Shown here: piece by piece, positions 37,087-45,649 of the stretch | How the letters are laid out: each line of letters begins with the position of its first letter | How positions within the stretch are numbered: the stretch's first letter is position 1 | NCBI GenBank assembly: GCA_963819735.1 | Contig: CAWFXC010000005.1 | Span: forward strand, 496,001-560,000 | DNA from: CAWFXC01 sp963819735 | GTDB lineage: Bacteria; Actinomycetota; Acidimicrobiia; IMCC26256; DASPTH01 | Direction of reading: 5' to 3' | Length of the DNA: 64,000 nt | The notes under the pieces: model-generated | Told to the model about the DNA's origin: nothing | The model's input: the letters and a program-made list of their open reading frames with translations, nothing else | Database searches by the model: none | Program-made: the position numbers and the translations under genes

Positions 37087-37449
37087 GGATTTCCTCCTAT
37101 ACGTGAGGAGGCGTCGAGCCCGTCGGGCGACACACCGCATGCGGTCGTCCTGCCCGAACCAGGCGTCTCGTGGGTTCCGCTCAGTCAGCGCCACCAGGGT
37201 CCGGAGCAACGCTCCCGAAGGCTGCCAAGCGCGAGGCAGAATCCAACACGGCTACGGGAATCCTTCGTCGTGTTGCACCCCAACGTAGTGCAACGCTCAG
37301 ACCTGGGAACTCGGAACAGACCCCGTTCCACGGCGCCGACGAAACGGTAGACCCCGAGAAGCCGGTCTGTCCGGTCCAGATTCGACGGACAATCCGCGGC
37401 GTGCCGGAGGCCGGCGTGTGCGGCCACGAACTCAGCGAAGGTTGGGGCT

Positions 37450-37470
37450 GACGCGTCGAAGCGCCGCAGG
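37450..37470 (+). repeat. 21-bp repeat, copy 1 (CGAAGCGCCGC core)
   Basis: Identical to 38181-38201 over 21 bases and followed by cgcttcg at about 37491, so it can form a hairpin. Confidence 0.7.
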
Positions 37471-37669
37471 CCCCCGGCAGGGAGAGCGCGACGCTTCGGA
37501 CTGGTGCCGAGTCGCACGGCGGCTCCCCGGCTCCTGGATCGTTTCACACGGCTCGCTGAAAGCGCACTGAACGTGTCGCTGCGCGTCCGCCGTCGGACGT
37601 GCAATCGACTCTCAAGGTCACCGATTGACGGTCGACGAAAGAGTTTCGCCGCCAAACGACAATCACAGT

Positions 37670-37711
37670 GACGTAGCCCCCACTCTGAACCCTTCGGGTG
37701 GGGGCTACGTC
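37670..37711. terminator. 14-bp perfect hairpin
   Basis: gacgtagcccccac (37670-37683) pairs exactly with gtgggggctacgtc (37698-37711) over a 14-base loop. It is the strongest hairpin in the gene-poor stretch, followed by att rather than a T-run. Symmetric, so it could stop transcription from either side. Confidence 0.65.
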
Positions 37712-38063
37712 ATTTCGCTCGCGGCGAAGCGCACACAAAGGAGCCCCGGCCTGCCCTACTGGGAGGGACAGACCGGGGAACACGGCCTTGGAGCAACCTT
37801 GGACGGGCTGCTCGAAGCCGCCGCGAAAGCATTGCACTGGTGACCCGATTCCGAAAGACTTCGTGTCGATGGCGGCCACCACCGACTGCAGGAATCCGGC
37901 CTGCCGCGGCGCGATCGCGTACAGCGTCACAACGCGCAGCGACGGTGGCGTGTACCAGTGCTGCCCCACTGCGGATACTGCCAGTCGTGGGACGCCGGGC
38001 GCGAAGAATGGTGCCGGTGGGGGGACGCGCCCGAGCCGTAACGAGGCGGATCGGGATCACGCG

Positions 38064-38103
38064 CCGAAGCGCCGCGGACTTCGTTGTCGTCACGGCGCTT
38101 CGG
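38064..38103. repeat. Hairpin with CGAAGCGCCG core
   Basis: ccgaagcgccg (38064-38074) and cggcgcttcgg (38093-38103) pair perfectly (11 bp, 18-base loop). Same core as the hairpin at 18948 and the repeats at 37450 and 38181. Confidence 0.6.
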
Positions 38104-38180
38104 TAGGTCGGGCTCCATTGTCCGGCCGACATCCTTTTTGTAGCCTCGCTCTGTCGACCCGAAACGTTCTCCGAGGTGGC

Positions 38181-38201
38181 GACGCGTCGAAGCGCCGCAG
38201 G
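38181..38201 (+). repeat. 21-bp repeat, copy 2 (CGAAGCGCCGC core)
   Basis: Exact second copy of 37450-37470, 731 bases away in the same direction. Confidence 0.7.
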
Positions 38202-38554
38202 GCCCAGCAAGAGTGACCCCGGATGCGCCTACCTTCTGATGCTGGGCTCCCAATCCAGAAACATCGGCCCCACCTTGGCCAGTCGCGATTTCACAAAGCC
38301 GGTTTTGGTGAACGCAACGCGGGTAAGGACCGATCGTCTCGAAGGGTCAGTGGCGTCCGCCGCACCGGGCGCCAATTTCGAGACGCGGTGCGGAAGCCCC
38401 CCTCTTCCCAGGTGCGGGGGCTCCGCCGTCACCTTGGCGGATCTCTAAGGGGCCTGACTGGCGAGCATTTGCTCCCGCGCGAATACGTGCCGGGGTCTCG
38501 ACGGCCCGTCCGGTTCTTCGAATCTGTAGCTCCGGTGGGGGTCCTCGACTCTAC

Positions 38555-38815
38555 CTAAGCGGGTGGACGCTCGCCGGTGCGGTTGCGCGTCCGCGCTCGC
38601 GAAAGCTGGTCGAGTCCCCAGGCTAGAAGCGCAGATACTCCGGCTGCGATGAGGGTGTCCACGATGCGGACACCTACGTGGGTCGCAGCCTGACGGCTAC
38701 GCGAACGCGAGCGAGCGTGGTGCTGTCCCACTCGTCGAGCGTACAACTTTGGGGCAACTCTTCGAGGCTTCTCCTGTGGGCTTGGGGTGGCTGGTATCAA
38801 GTTCGACGCGAACAA
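38555..38815 (-). CDS. Possible small membrane protein
   Basis: Up to 86 residues; the last ~40 hold one helix (IVDTLIAAGVSALLAWGLDQ) and a basic end. A GTG start at about 38662 would give 35 residues. No firm ribosome site. Weak call. Confidence 0.3.
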   Translation of the reverse strand: MFASNLIPATPSPQEKPRRVAPKLYARRVGQHHARSRSRSRQAATHVGVRIVDTLIAAGVSALLAWGLDQLSRARTRNRTGERPPA

Positions 38816-38853
38816 TGGTCAGAGGCGTGCGAGCGCGTCTTCGGGGTCCGACG

Positions 38854-39564
38854 TCAATCGAAGAGGCATCCTGCGTTTTGGAGTTCGTCGTGGACCCAGG
38901 CATTACTGAATTCCCCGCGTGCGACGGCAGCTATGTAGTCGGCTTCACCGCTGCTCTTCTGCCGGCACCGCTCTAGGAGTTCGGGAGCGAATTCTCGTGG
39001 GACGATCACGACGCCGTCTCGGTCGGCTATGACCACGTCGCCGGGAAACACCACCACGCCGCCGCACTGGATCGGATAGTTGACTTCGCCCGGTCCTCGG
39101 TGAAGCGGCCCGATCGGCGTGATGCCTCTGGCGAAGACGGGCATGCCCACTCGTTCGATCCCAGCAATGTCGCGGACAAGTCCGTCGATGACGAAGCCGG
39201 CGATTCCCCTGTGTTTTGCTTTCGTCGCGACCATGTCGCCCATCGCCGCATTCATATCTGAGCCACTGGCATCGACGATCATTACGTCGCCAGGCTCGGC
39301 GATTTCGAGCGCAGCATGCACCATGAGATTGTCGCCGGGGAAAACTCGCACAGTGCATGCGGGACCGACGATTGGGCCTTCGAAGGGAACCATTGGACGT
39401 ATTTGGCGTTGCAACGTGTAGAGGCGGTTCATCAGATCTGAGACCAATGCGTTCTCGAACTCTTTGAATCCCTCGACCACTTCACGGTCGGGACGCTCGG
39501 CAGCTTTCCGTACCCTGAATCCGGGGCCGCCGTGAATATCAGCGGACGGAGGCTTGTTCGCCAT
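38854..39564 (-). CDS. RraA/HMG-CHA aldolase family protein
   Basis: 236 residues. Family core: GDVMIVDASGSDMNAAMGDM and GIAGFVIDGLVRDIAGI, with the R-D metal and substrate pair. Catalytic members are class II pyruvate aldolases that cleave 4-hydroxy-4-methyl-2-oxoglutarate or decarboxylate oxaloacetate; RraA itself inhibits RNase E. The preserved VRD and context favour an enzyme. AGGAG 7 bases before the ATG. Its first 26 bases overlap the end of the upstream oxygenase gene, so the two are cotranscribed. Confidence 0.9.
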   Translation of the reverse strand: MANKPPSADIHGGPGFRVRKAAERPDREVVEGFKEFENALVSDLMNRLYTLQRQIRPMVPFEGPIVGPACTVRVFPGDNLMVHAALEIAEPGDVMIVDASGSDMNAAMGDMVATKAKHRGIAGFVIDGLVRDIAGIERVGMPVFARGITPIGPLHRGPGEVNYPIQCGGVVVFPGDVVIADRDGVVIVPREFAPELLERCRQKSSGEADYIAAVARGEFSNAWVHDELQNAGCLFD

Positions 39565-40654
39565 AGTTGCTCCTCGGTTCCGTTTGCGTGTGCATCTTGT
39601 TCTGTTCGGTGAAGGACTGGGTTGGTTCGCCGGGAAAGTAGGGACCTTGACGGATTCCGGTTTCGAAGTGGTCGCCGAACTCCCAAGTCAACTCGCGCCC
39701 ATTCGGAAGGTTCAGCCACTTGCGAAGAAGGAGGCGCTTGCGGTGTGCCTCGGGGAAATCTTCGAATGATGATCGATTATGGAAGACGGTGTAGTTGCAC
39801 AGCAGGAGCCAGTCGCCCGGCTGCAATCGGACGTCGATGCTGTAGGCGGGATCTTTTGAGAGCGTGGCGAGCTCTTCGACCGCGGTCTTCTCGATCGCGG
39901 TGAGGGGAGGGGCGCCGGGAAGCTGCTCTGACGTGAGGATGCCCTTTTCGTTGAAGCGACAACTCAGCCGACCCTGGTGGTATGAGAAGACGGGAACGCG
40001 GTGGGACGTCACGTCGCGATACGGGCCGGGGGGTCCTTGAGATCGAACGTTGTAATAGAAACCCCGGTAGAGGGTCTCGAGAAGCTCAGGACGCTCGCGC
40101 AGAATCTGGTTATAGGCCGCCAGCGAACTGGAGAGTGTGTTCATCCCCCCACTCTTTGCTTGGCGGACGCACAGGAGTGTCGTGACGTCGCTGGAGTCGC
40201 AGTGCGGGGTGAGCTGGGCCGTGGTCATATAGCCACGTACGGTGATGTTGTCGTAGCTGAGCCCGCGGTCGACAACGTGATCGATGTGGGTCCCGGTGGT
40301 GTCTTGTACCACTGATGTTCCCAAGTGGCTCGACATCCCCGCGAGAAGCAGTTCGCAGTCCGAGACATCTTTGCCGGCGATCGGCACGCCCCGTACCAGA
40401 GCCATACCTCGGCCATCTTCGAGTTGGTTGTGTACCGAGGCGAAGAGTCCGGCGGCGGAGGGGAGTGCGAAGGTCGCGGATGACACTTGAGTGTGGTGAA
40501 TGCCCGCAGTTTTGAGTTGCCGGAGTGCAATTTCTGCTTCCTCGGCGACGGCGGGCTCCAGCTCGTAGACCCATGATCGGTCGGCGGTCATCTCCTGGCG
40601 CGTCCAAGCAGATCCGTCGGTGATCGGTTCGAGACGCATGAACGGCGCGGTCAT
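39539..40654 (-). CDS. TauD/TfdA-like Fe(II)/2-oxoglutarate dioxygenase
   Basis: 371 residues. Iron ligands HCD in LTPHCDSSDVTTLLC and the distal His in NYTVFHNRSSFED, and the 2-oxoglutarate Arg in HRKRLLLRKWL, are all visible. The layout is that of the clavaminate synthase/TauD superfamily, which hydroxylates amino acids, taurine and related small molecules. ATG at 40654 with GAGAGG upstream. First gene of a two-gene operon with the aldolase, divergent from the protein at 40949. Confidence 0.9.
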   Translation of the reverse strand: MTAPFMRLEPITDGSAWTRQEMTADRSWVYELEPAVAEEAEIALRQLKTAGIHHTQVSSATFALPSAAGLFASVHNQLEDGRGMALVRGVPIAGKDVSDCELLLAGMSSHLGTSVVQDTTGTHIDHVVDRGLSYDNITVRGYMTTAQLTPHCDSSDVTTLLCVRQAKSGGMNTLSSSLAAYNQILRERPELLETLYRGFYYNVRSQGPPGPYRDVTSHRVPVFSYHQGRLSCRFNEKGILTSEQLPGAPPLTAIEKTAVEELATLSKDPAYSIDVRLQPGDWLLLCNYTVFHNRSSFEDFPEAHRKRLLLRKWLNLPNGRELTWEFGDHFETGIRQGPYFPGEPTQSFTEQNKMHTQTEPRSNYGEQASVR

Positions 40655-40812
40655 GGGACTACCTCTCGCCGCTGCCGGATGGGCACGCCGTGGCATCGAG
40701 AGGCTTTTTGGCCGGATAAGGGAGATGACGAACCGAGAGCTTCTTGCTCCTTCGTAAGGTCATAGATCCCACCCCCCTGCCACAAATCGTGATGTGAGGA
40801 CGACAGAGAGCG

Positions 40813-40836
40813 AACTATACTCACCCAGAGTGATAG
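40813..40836. promoter_or_regulatory. Imperfect palindrome between divergent oxygenase genes
   Basis: actatactc and gagtgatagt face each other across 5 bases with one bulge, inside the 294-base gap between the starts at 40654 and 40949. Suitable size for a dimeric repressor site controlling one or both genes. No regulator gene is near. Confidence 0.4.
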
Positions 40837-40948
40837 TGACCAACGCTCAGGGTGCCTATCCGGGGCTTGCTCCGAACATTGAAGGCGGCGGCGCCGCCCG
40901 CCACGTTGTGTTGCTAGCCGGCTCGAATCTCGAGGGGGGAGTCATCGC

Positions 40949-41932
40949 GTGAGAGCGTTTTCCTTCGACCCCGCTGAGTTGGCGCACGAGTACGAGCATC
41001 AAGGTTGGATGCACGCGCCTGGCGGGGCGACGGACGAGTTCTGCGATCATGTTCGTCGTCTCGTCGCCGCTGCCGTCGGAGACCCATTGCACGGCCAGGG
41101 CATCGGCGGGTCCAAGGAGCAACTGCTGTTGGAGTTCCCTCCGGCTTTCGACTTCCACGCCGAACTGCTGGTGCCGATGGCCACCCTTGCCCGCCTCGAT
41201 CCCAATCGCATGACGATCTCCGAACGTCACGTCAAGATGTACTTGCCCGATGCCGACCCTTATCCCCGGCCGCATAAGGACCGCTTCGCATCGCAAGTGG
41301 CTCTCGGCATCGCCATCGAGATTCCGAAGAATTCCCATCTCGTGCTCTACCCGGACCACGCACGGGATGTGAATCCGCTGCTTCGGGCAGGACTTATTGA
41401 GAGTCTGCCGCCGGCCAAGCAACCAGAACAGGCGCTCGTGGACGCTCGTGAGGTCGCGGTGTTTGACCGACCGGGAGATGTCGTGGCATTTCCGGGCGCC
41501 TCCGTGTGGCACCTGCGGCGTCAGTCGGCCTCCACAATCATCGTGTACTTGAAATGCAACGATTTCGGAAGCGATCCATTGGGTGAGGATCCACGCAGCG
41601 TGGCTCGCCGGGAGTTGACGTGCTGTTTGCTCGCCGACGACGTCGCGTTTCACGATGCGGTGCCGCGTTTGTCGACCAAGTTCGAATCGGTGAGCCGAGA
41701 GTACGGCCGCGATCTCAGGCGCGAGTGGCTCAACCTGAAGGTTTGGGATCAACCGTCGCGCATGATCTCGGAAGACGAGTTTCAGGTCTTGCAGGCAGTC
41801 GATGGTCGAGCCTCGGTCTCGTCGTTGTCCGGTGCGTGCACGACCACCGAAGGCGATCACGCGCAGGTGGTGGCCGCGCTTCGTCGACTTGCGACGCTTG
41901 GTGCGCTCGATGTCGTGCTACCGCCGGTCTGA
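40949..41932 (+). CDS. Putative Fe(II)/2OG oxygenase-like protein with winged-helix-like tail
   Basis: 327 residues, not confidently recognised. The middle has a jelly-roll pattern with a candidate HxD...H triad: PHKDRF (about residue 110) and VWHLRR (about residue 189), with IAIEIPKNSHLVLYPD between. The C-terminal ~65 residues (EFQVLQAVDGRASVSSLSGA ...) look like a small winged-helix module, an odd addition for an oxygenase. It may be a hydroxylase or a binding protein that lost catalysis. GTG start at 40949; divergent from the TauD-like gene and convergent with an ATP-grasp ligase 27 bases away. Confidence 0.7.
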   Translation: MRAFSFDPAELAHEYEHQGWMHAPGGATDEFCDHVRRLVAAAVGDPLHGQGIGGSKEQLLLEFPPAFDFHAELLVPMATLARLDPNRMTISERHVKMYLPDADPYPRPHKDRFASQVALGIAIEIPKNSHLVLYPDHARDVNPLLRAGLIESLPPAKQPEQALVDAREVAVFDRPGDVVAFPGASVWHLRRQSASTIIVYLKCNDFGSDPLGEDPRSVARRELTCCLLADDVAFHDAVPRLSTKFESVSREYGRDLRREWLNLKVWDQPSRMISEDEFQVLQAVDGRASVSSLSGACTTTEGDHAQVVAALRRLATLGALDVVLPPV

Positions 41933-41959
41933 CATTCCGCCTTGCAGCGGGCCTCGCGG

Positions 41960-43186
41960 CTATGTCTCATGTGCTCGGTGATCGAGCTTGCGTTGCAGCG
42001 CTCGGGTTCCGGCCCCAAGACCACCACGGAGCACGTGGAGGCTCGGACCGAGGTCGTCGCGTGCGAACCACGGCAGCACCTGGGTGTGGGCCACGCCGCG
42101 GACCCAGCCGCCGAGGGTGATCTCTCCGCGCTGGCGGAGCTGGAGCATGGCCCGAAAATCGAAGACGGGATGCCAGAGGTGAAGACCTTGGCGGAAGTCT
42201 CCCAGTGGGGAAGCGGTGTCGGTCATGCGGTCGTACACATAAAGACCGAGATCAATACCGGCCGCTGCAACCAGGTTGTTTGCGGCGGAGAACCGTGGAT
42301 TGCATTCGATGAATTTCAATTGTCCATCGCGCACGTCGCGTTTGAACTCGACCACGCCGAGTCCCCGCACCCCTGCGTGCTGCAGGAATCGCAACCCAGA
42401 GTCCGCGGCGTCGGGAACCCAATCGGTGACGTGATAGCAGGCGGGTCCTTCGAGACGCGGATAGCGGCGAATCACGCGTTTCGTGAACTGCAGTTCCGGT
42501 TCCCCTTTCTCGTTCAGGTAGGTGTAGTAACTGCACAGGAGGTCGTCTGGCCCCGGGATGATCTCCACGAGCACAAAGTCGAGGCCGGTGTCGCCGACGG
42601 CATCGATCGCCCGTTGCAGATCGGACCGATTCTCGGCCACGGCCATTTTGTGTCCCGTGAGCTCGGCATACCGAAACGTGTCGACTGGTTTGACCAGCAA
42701 TGGGAACGGAAGGTCCGCCGCGCGTGCATCGAGGTCGCCAAGCTCGCGCAGTGACCAGAACCGTGGATGGCCGACTCCCGCCGCGGACGCGGTCTCTAAC
42801 GATTGGTGCTTGTCCAACATGGCGAGCTGAACCTCGGGGTCTCCGAGCTCGAGCTGAAAGCGGCGAGCAAGCTCGGCGCGATGGTGCGCGACCATGCGCA
42901 GCGCCGGGTCGCCGCACGCAAGCAGCAGCGAGCCGCTGAGGTACTCGGCGTCGGGACCCAAGAGGAACTTTGCCCACGCGTCCTCGCGTTGTGCGCCCCC
43001 GAGAGGTACAACGATCGGCGTGGCGTAGCGGGATCGCAGTACCGGCGAATTCGCGTCGTTGAGCGCGTAGACAGGAACGCCGAGCCGCCCGAGGCTTCGC
43101 ACGATCGACAACGCATTCACGCCGCCGTGCACCACAACGCACGGCTGGCTACGGTCACGTTGCTCTGTCATTGACATGGAACGCAT
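41960..43186 (-). CDS. ATP-grasp carboxylate-amine ligase
   Basis: 408 residues. N-terminal Rossmann-like part (CVVVHGGVNALSIVRSLGRL), ATP-grasp subdomains with FPLLVKPVDTFRY, VEIIPGPDDLLCSYYTY and the metal end FIECNPRFSAANN. It resembles the D-aspartate ligase and carbamoyl-phosphate-type group that joins a carboxylate to an amine, and is a paralog of the frameshifted protein at 13405. Start unclear (43186 or 43171); no good ribosome site. Only 35 bases separate it from the divergent dehydrogenase gene. Confidence 0.88.
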   Translation of the reverse strand: MRSMSMTEQRDRSQPCVVVHGGVNALSIVRSLGRLGVPVYALNDANSPVLRSRYATPIVVPLGGAQREDAWAKFLLGPDAEYLSGSLLLACGDPALRMVAHHRAELARRFQLELGDPEVQLAMLDKHQSLETASAAGVGHPRFWSLRELGDLDARAADLPFPLLVKPVDTFRYAELTGHKMAVAENRSDLQRAIDAVGDTGLDFVLVEIIPGPDDLLCSYYTYLNEKGEPELQFTKRVIRRYPRLEGPACYHVTDWVPDAADSGLRFLQHAGVRGLGVVEFKRDVRDGQLKFIECNPRFSAANNLVAAAGIDLGLYVYDRMTDTASPLGDFRQGLHLWHPVFDFRAMLQLRQRGEITLGGWVRGVAHTQVLPWFARDDLGPSLHVLRGGLGAGTRALQRKLDHRAHET

Positions 43187-43221
43187 CGTTCAAAGCTGCT
43201 CTGCCATAGCGTTAGTCAAAC

Positions 43222-44262
43222 ATGAGCCCAAAGCCGAAATCCGATCCCGACCGCTACCCGGCCGTGTCGTGTGCACGAATGCACCGATTTGCTCACGATG
43301 TCCTCGTGGCGGGTGGAGCAGCCGCGCTCGACGCGCCGATCGTCGTCGATGTGATGTTGTGGGGCGACCGTCATGGACGCCACGAACAGGGTGTAGCCCG
43401 CATTCCCGAGATGTTGCAGCGGCTCAAGGCCGGTTTACTCTCGTCGCCTGCGCAGTTCGAATGGCACGACGCGGGTGACGCAGCCGTTATCCTCGACGCT
43501 GGCGATGGCTTCGGCGCGGTGGCGGGGACAGCCGGGCTCGATGCCGCAGCCAACCGCGCGATGCACCACGGCGTCGGGGTGTGCGCGGTGCGGAACAGCA
43601 ATCACTTCGGCGCGGCCGGTTTCTACGCCGCGCGGGCAGCCGACGCCGGTCTGGTCGGACTCGCGTTCTCGAACGCGTTCCCCAAAGTCGCGCCCTTCGG
43701 TGGGACGACCCCGGCGCTGGGCACAAATCCTCTGGCGCTCGGCTGCCCGACATCGGACGACCCCGTCATACTCGATCTCGCCACTTCTGCCACCGCGGGT
43801 TCCTTGGTTCGTAACAGCTTGGCCGCGTCGTTACCCGTTCCTGACCACGCGACGATCGAGCACAGCGACTCCGTGCTGCGGCCCGAAGCCGGGCCCAAGG
43901 GCACAGCGCTTGGTCTCGCCGTCGAGATATTGACCGGCGCGTTGGGCGGCGGCCTCGCCGGTCCCGCCGTCGGATCGATTTTCACAACGTGGGACCGACC
44001 CGTAGGAGCCTCTCACAGCTTCATCGTGCTTGAACCTTCCCACTTCGGCAACGTCGACGATTTCATCGACCGTGTCGATCAATCGGTCGATGCGATCCGT
44101 AGATCCGTGCCGGCGCCGGGCATCGAACGAGTGCGACTTCCCGGTGATCGTGCGACGGAATCCGCACACAACGCCGACCGAGTCGGCATTCAGCTCCCGT
44201 CACACATCGTGGAGCAACTCGAAGAACTGGCGCACGAGTTGGGGGTCGCCTCCCCTTGGTGA
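43222..44262 (+). CDS. Malate/L-lactate dehydrogenase (Ldh2) family protein
   Basis: 346 residues. Family marks: DVMLWGDRHGRHEQGVARIP (catalytic His), VRNSNHFGAAGFYAARA, PFGGTTPALGTNPLALGCP (NAD region) and GPKGTALGLAVEILTGALGG. The family reduces 2-oxo acids with NAD(P)H and includes ureidoglycolate, sulfolactate and imine reductases. The stretch between ILDLATSATAG and PEAGPKG is shorter than usual, so substrate specificity may differ. ATG at 43222. Convergent with the second ATP-grasp gene. Confidence 0.9.
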   Translation: MSPKPKSDPDRYPAVSCARMHRFAHDVLVAGGAAALDAPIVVDVMLWGDRHGRHEQGVARIPEMLQRLKAGLLSSPAQFEWHDAGDAAVILDAGDGFGAVAGTAGLDAAANRAMHHGVGVCAVRNSNHFGAAGFYAARAADAGLVGLAFSNAFPKVAPFGGTTPALGTNPLALGCPTSDDPVILDLATSATAGSLVRNSLAASLPVPDHATIEHSDSVLRPEAGPKGTALGLAVEILTGALGGGLAGPAVGSIFTTWDRPVGASHSFIVLEPSHFGNVDDFIDRVDQSVDAIRRSVPAPGIERVRLPGDRATESAHNADRVGIQLPSHIVEQLEELAHELGVASPW

Positions 44263-44296
44263 ACACGCAACGACGCCAGCTTCGTTACCGAGCTAT

Positions 44297-45478
44297 TCAG
44301 GACTGCGCGTATTCCGCGGGATCATCGCCCAGCAACGCCGCGAGAATCGGGATCGCCACACGGTCAGCACGCGCGGGGTCAGCCACGAGGTAGTGGTAGT
44401 GCAATCCGGGTGTCCCGTTCACTTCGAGAACTACACCTCCAGCCTCGCGTAGGGAACGCGTCGGATCGGGAGTGATCATCTCGACCGATCCGAGCCGTAG
44501 TCCGACCGCGGCAACCGCGCTGCGCGCCTCCTCCAGGAGTTCTGGCGCAACCTCACCAGCAGCGACAGTTTCGGAATCAGCGGCGCCGCTCTGGTTCGCG
44601 GTCGATGCGATCGGCACGAGCGTGCCCGCGGGCGCCACCGATCGCAGAGTTAAGCCGGCCCGTTGCAGCGTCAACAAATTGTCAAGCCCGATACTCAGGT
44701 CGGACATGCCCAAACGTCCCGCAGCTTCGCTCCGTCGGCGATTCTCGGCTTCGACCAACTCGAAGACGTTCGCCCTGCCATCGGCTTCGAGGCTCGTTGG
44801 ACGCCGCCGCAGGATACCGAGCAGGCGCCCGTCCAGGAACAGGAACCGAAGTTCCTCGCCTGCCGCCTGTTCCTCGACTACGAGCTGAGGGCCCCACCGT
44901 CCTGCCCACACGACCGCGCGATGGAAACTCTCGACATCATCCACACCGCAAATCACCCCGCGCCCGCCCGAGGCGTTTAGCGGCTTCACGACGTACGGTC
45001 CGCGATTGCGTGCCATAAAGGCAACGCCGGCACGAGGGTCATCAGCGTTGACGATGGCGTGAGTGGAAACTGGGAGCCCGGCTCTAACGAGCAACTGGTT
45101 CACGATGCCCTTGTCCAGCGCGAGCAGCAGACTGACTGCCGTGTCCAACATCACTTCGTGGTAGAGGGCCACCGTGCGCGCACTGCCACGTCGCAGGACC
45201 ACGAAGTCGGGGCCGAGGGGCTCGAGATCGGCGCCGAGATGCTCGGCCGCCTCACTCCAAATGTGGTGATACACGATGCGGCGAACGCGCGGCGACCAGG
45301 ACGCAACCTCGGCGGCGTCGCGGCGCAACCGCATCACGATCGGCCCGGCTCGCAAGAGGTCCACTTCGGGCGCCATCACCCTGCCTGCCCTCCCCAACCG
45401 GCTCAGGCGCAGAATCCCCGCCGTCAGCAACGTCGGCTGCTTGCGTGCTCGCTTCGGCCCCACACTTCTCCCAAGCAT
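44297..45478 (-). CDS. ATP-grasp ligase, cyanophycin synthetase/RimK-like
   Basis: 393 residues. The ATP-grasp part resembles the middle domain of cyanophycin synthetase and GshF: PYVVKPLNASGGRGVICGV (ATP loop), VVEEQAAGEELRFLFLDGRL, RRRPTSLEADGRANVFELVE and the metal end VVLEVNGTPGLHYHY. Such enzymes form peptide bonds without ribosomes. Not closely related to the ligase at 41960, so the locus may make two different bonds. Start at 45478; a GTG at 45463 with GGGAGA 6 bases upstream is a good alternative. Confidence 0.88.
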   Translation of the reverse strand: MLGRSVGPKRARKQPTLLTAGILRLSRLGRAGRVMAPEVDLLRAGPIVMRLRRDAAEVASWSPRVRRIVYHHIWSEAAEHLGADLEPLGPDFVVLRRGSARTVALYHEVMLDTAVSLLLALDKGIVNQLLVRAGLPVSTHAIVNADDPRAGVAFMARNRGPYVVKPLNASGGRGVICGVDDVESFHRAVVWAGRWGPQLVVEEQAAGEELRFLFLDGRLLGILRRRPTSLEADGRANVFELVEAENRRRSEAAGRLGMSDLSIGLDNLLTLQRAGLTLRSVAPAGTLVPIASTANQSGAADSETVAAGEVAPELLEEARSAVAAVGLRLGSVEMITPDPTRSLREAGGVVLEVNGTPGLHYHYLVADPARADRVAIPILAALLGDDPAEYAQS

Positions 45479-45649
45479 CGAGTCGCTATACCAGTGTTCG
45501 CACGCCGCAAAACCCAGTCACAAGAGTTACTGGATGATGCGACGCGTGTGTCGCCTCACCAACGGTTCTGGCCGAGCGACATGGAGCACAGTCAAAGAAC
45601 CGCGTCCCGGAGCGTAATCTTCGCCACGTGATCAACGGCCACGCTTGTC

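Larger units (their letters stand above)
37087..38553. other. About 1.5 kb with no supported gene
   Basis: All frames of useful length look like shadows (Arg/Ser/Pro-rich, no ribosome sites). The stretch holds a 14-bp perfect hairpin (37670), a 21-bp direct repeat (37450, 38181) and a third related hairpin (38064-38103). It reads as decayed intergenic DNA of an accessory region; a structured RNA cannot be excluded. Confidence 0.6.

Noticed and set aside
37625..37843. 72-residue + frame
   Set aside because: Needs a TTG start, has no ribosome site, and runs straight through the 14-bp hairpin.
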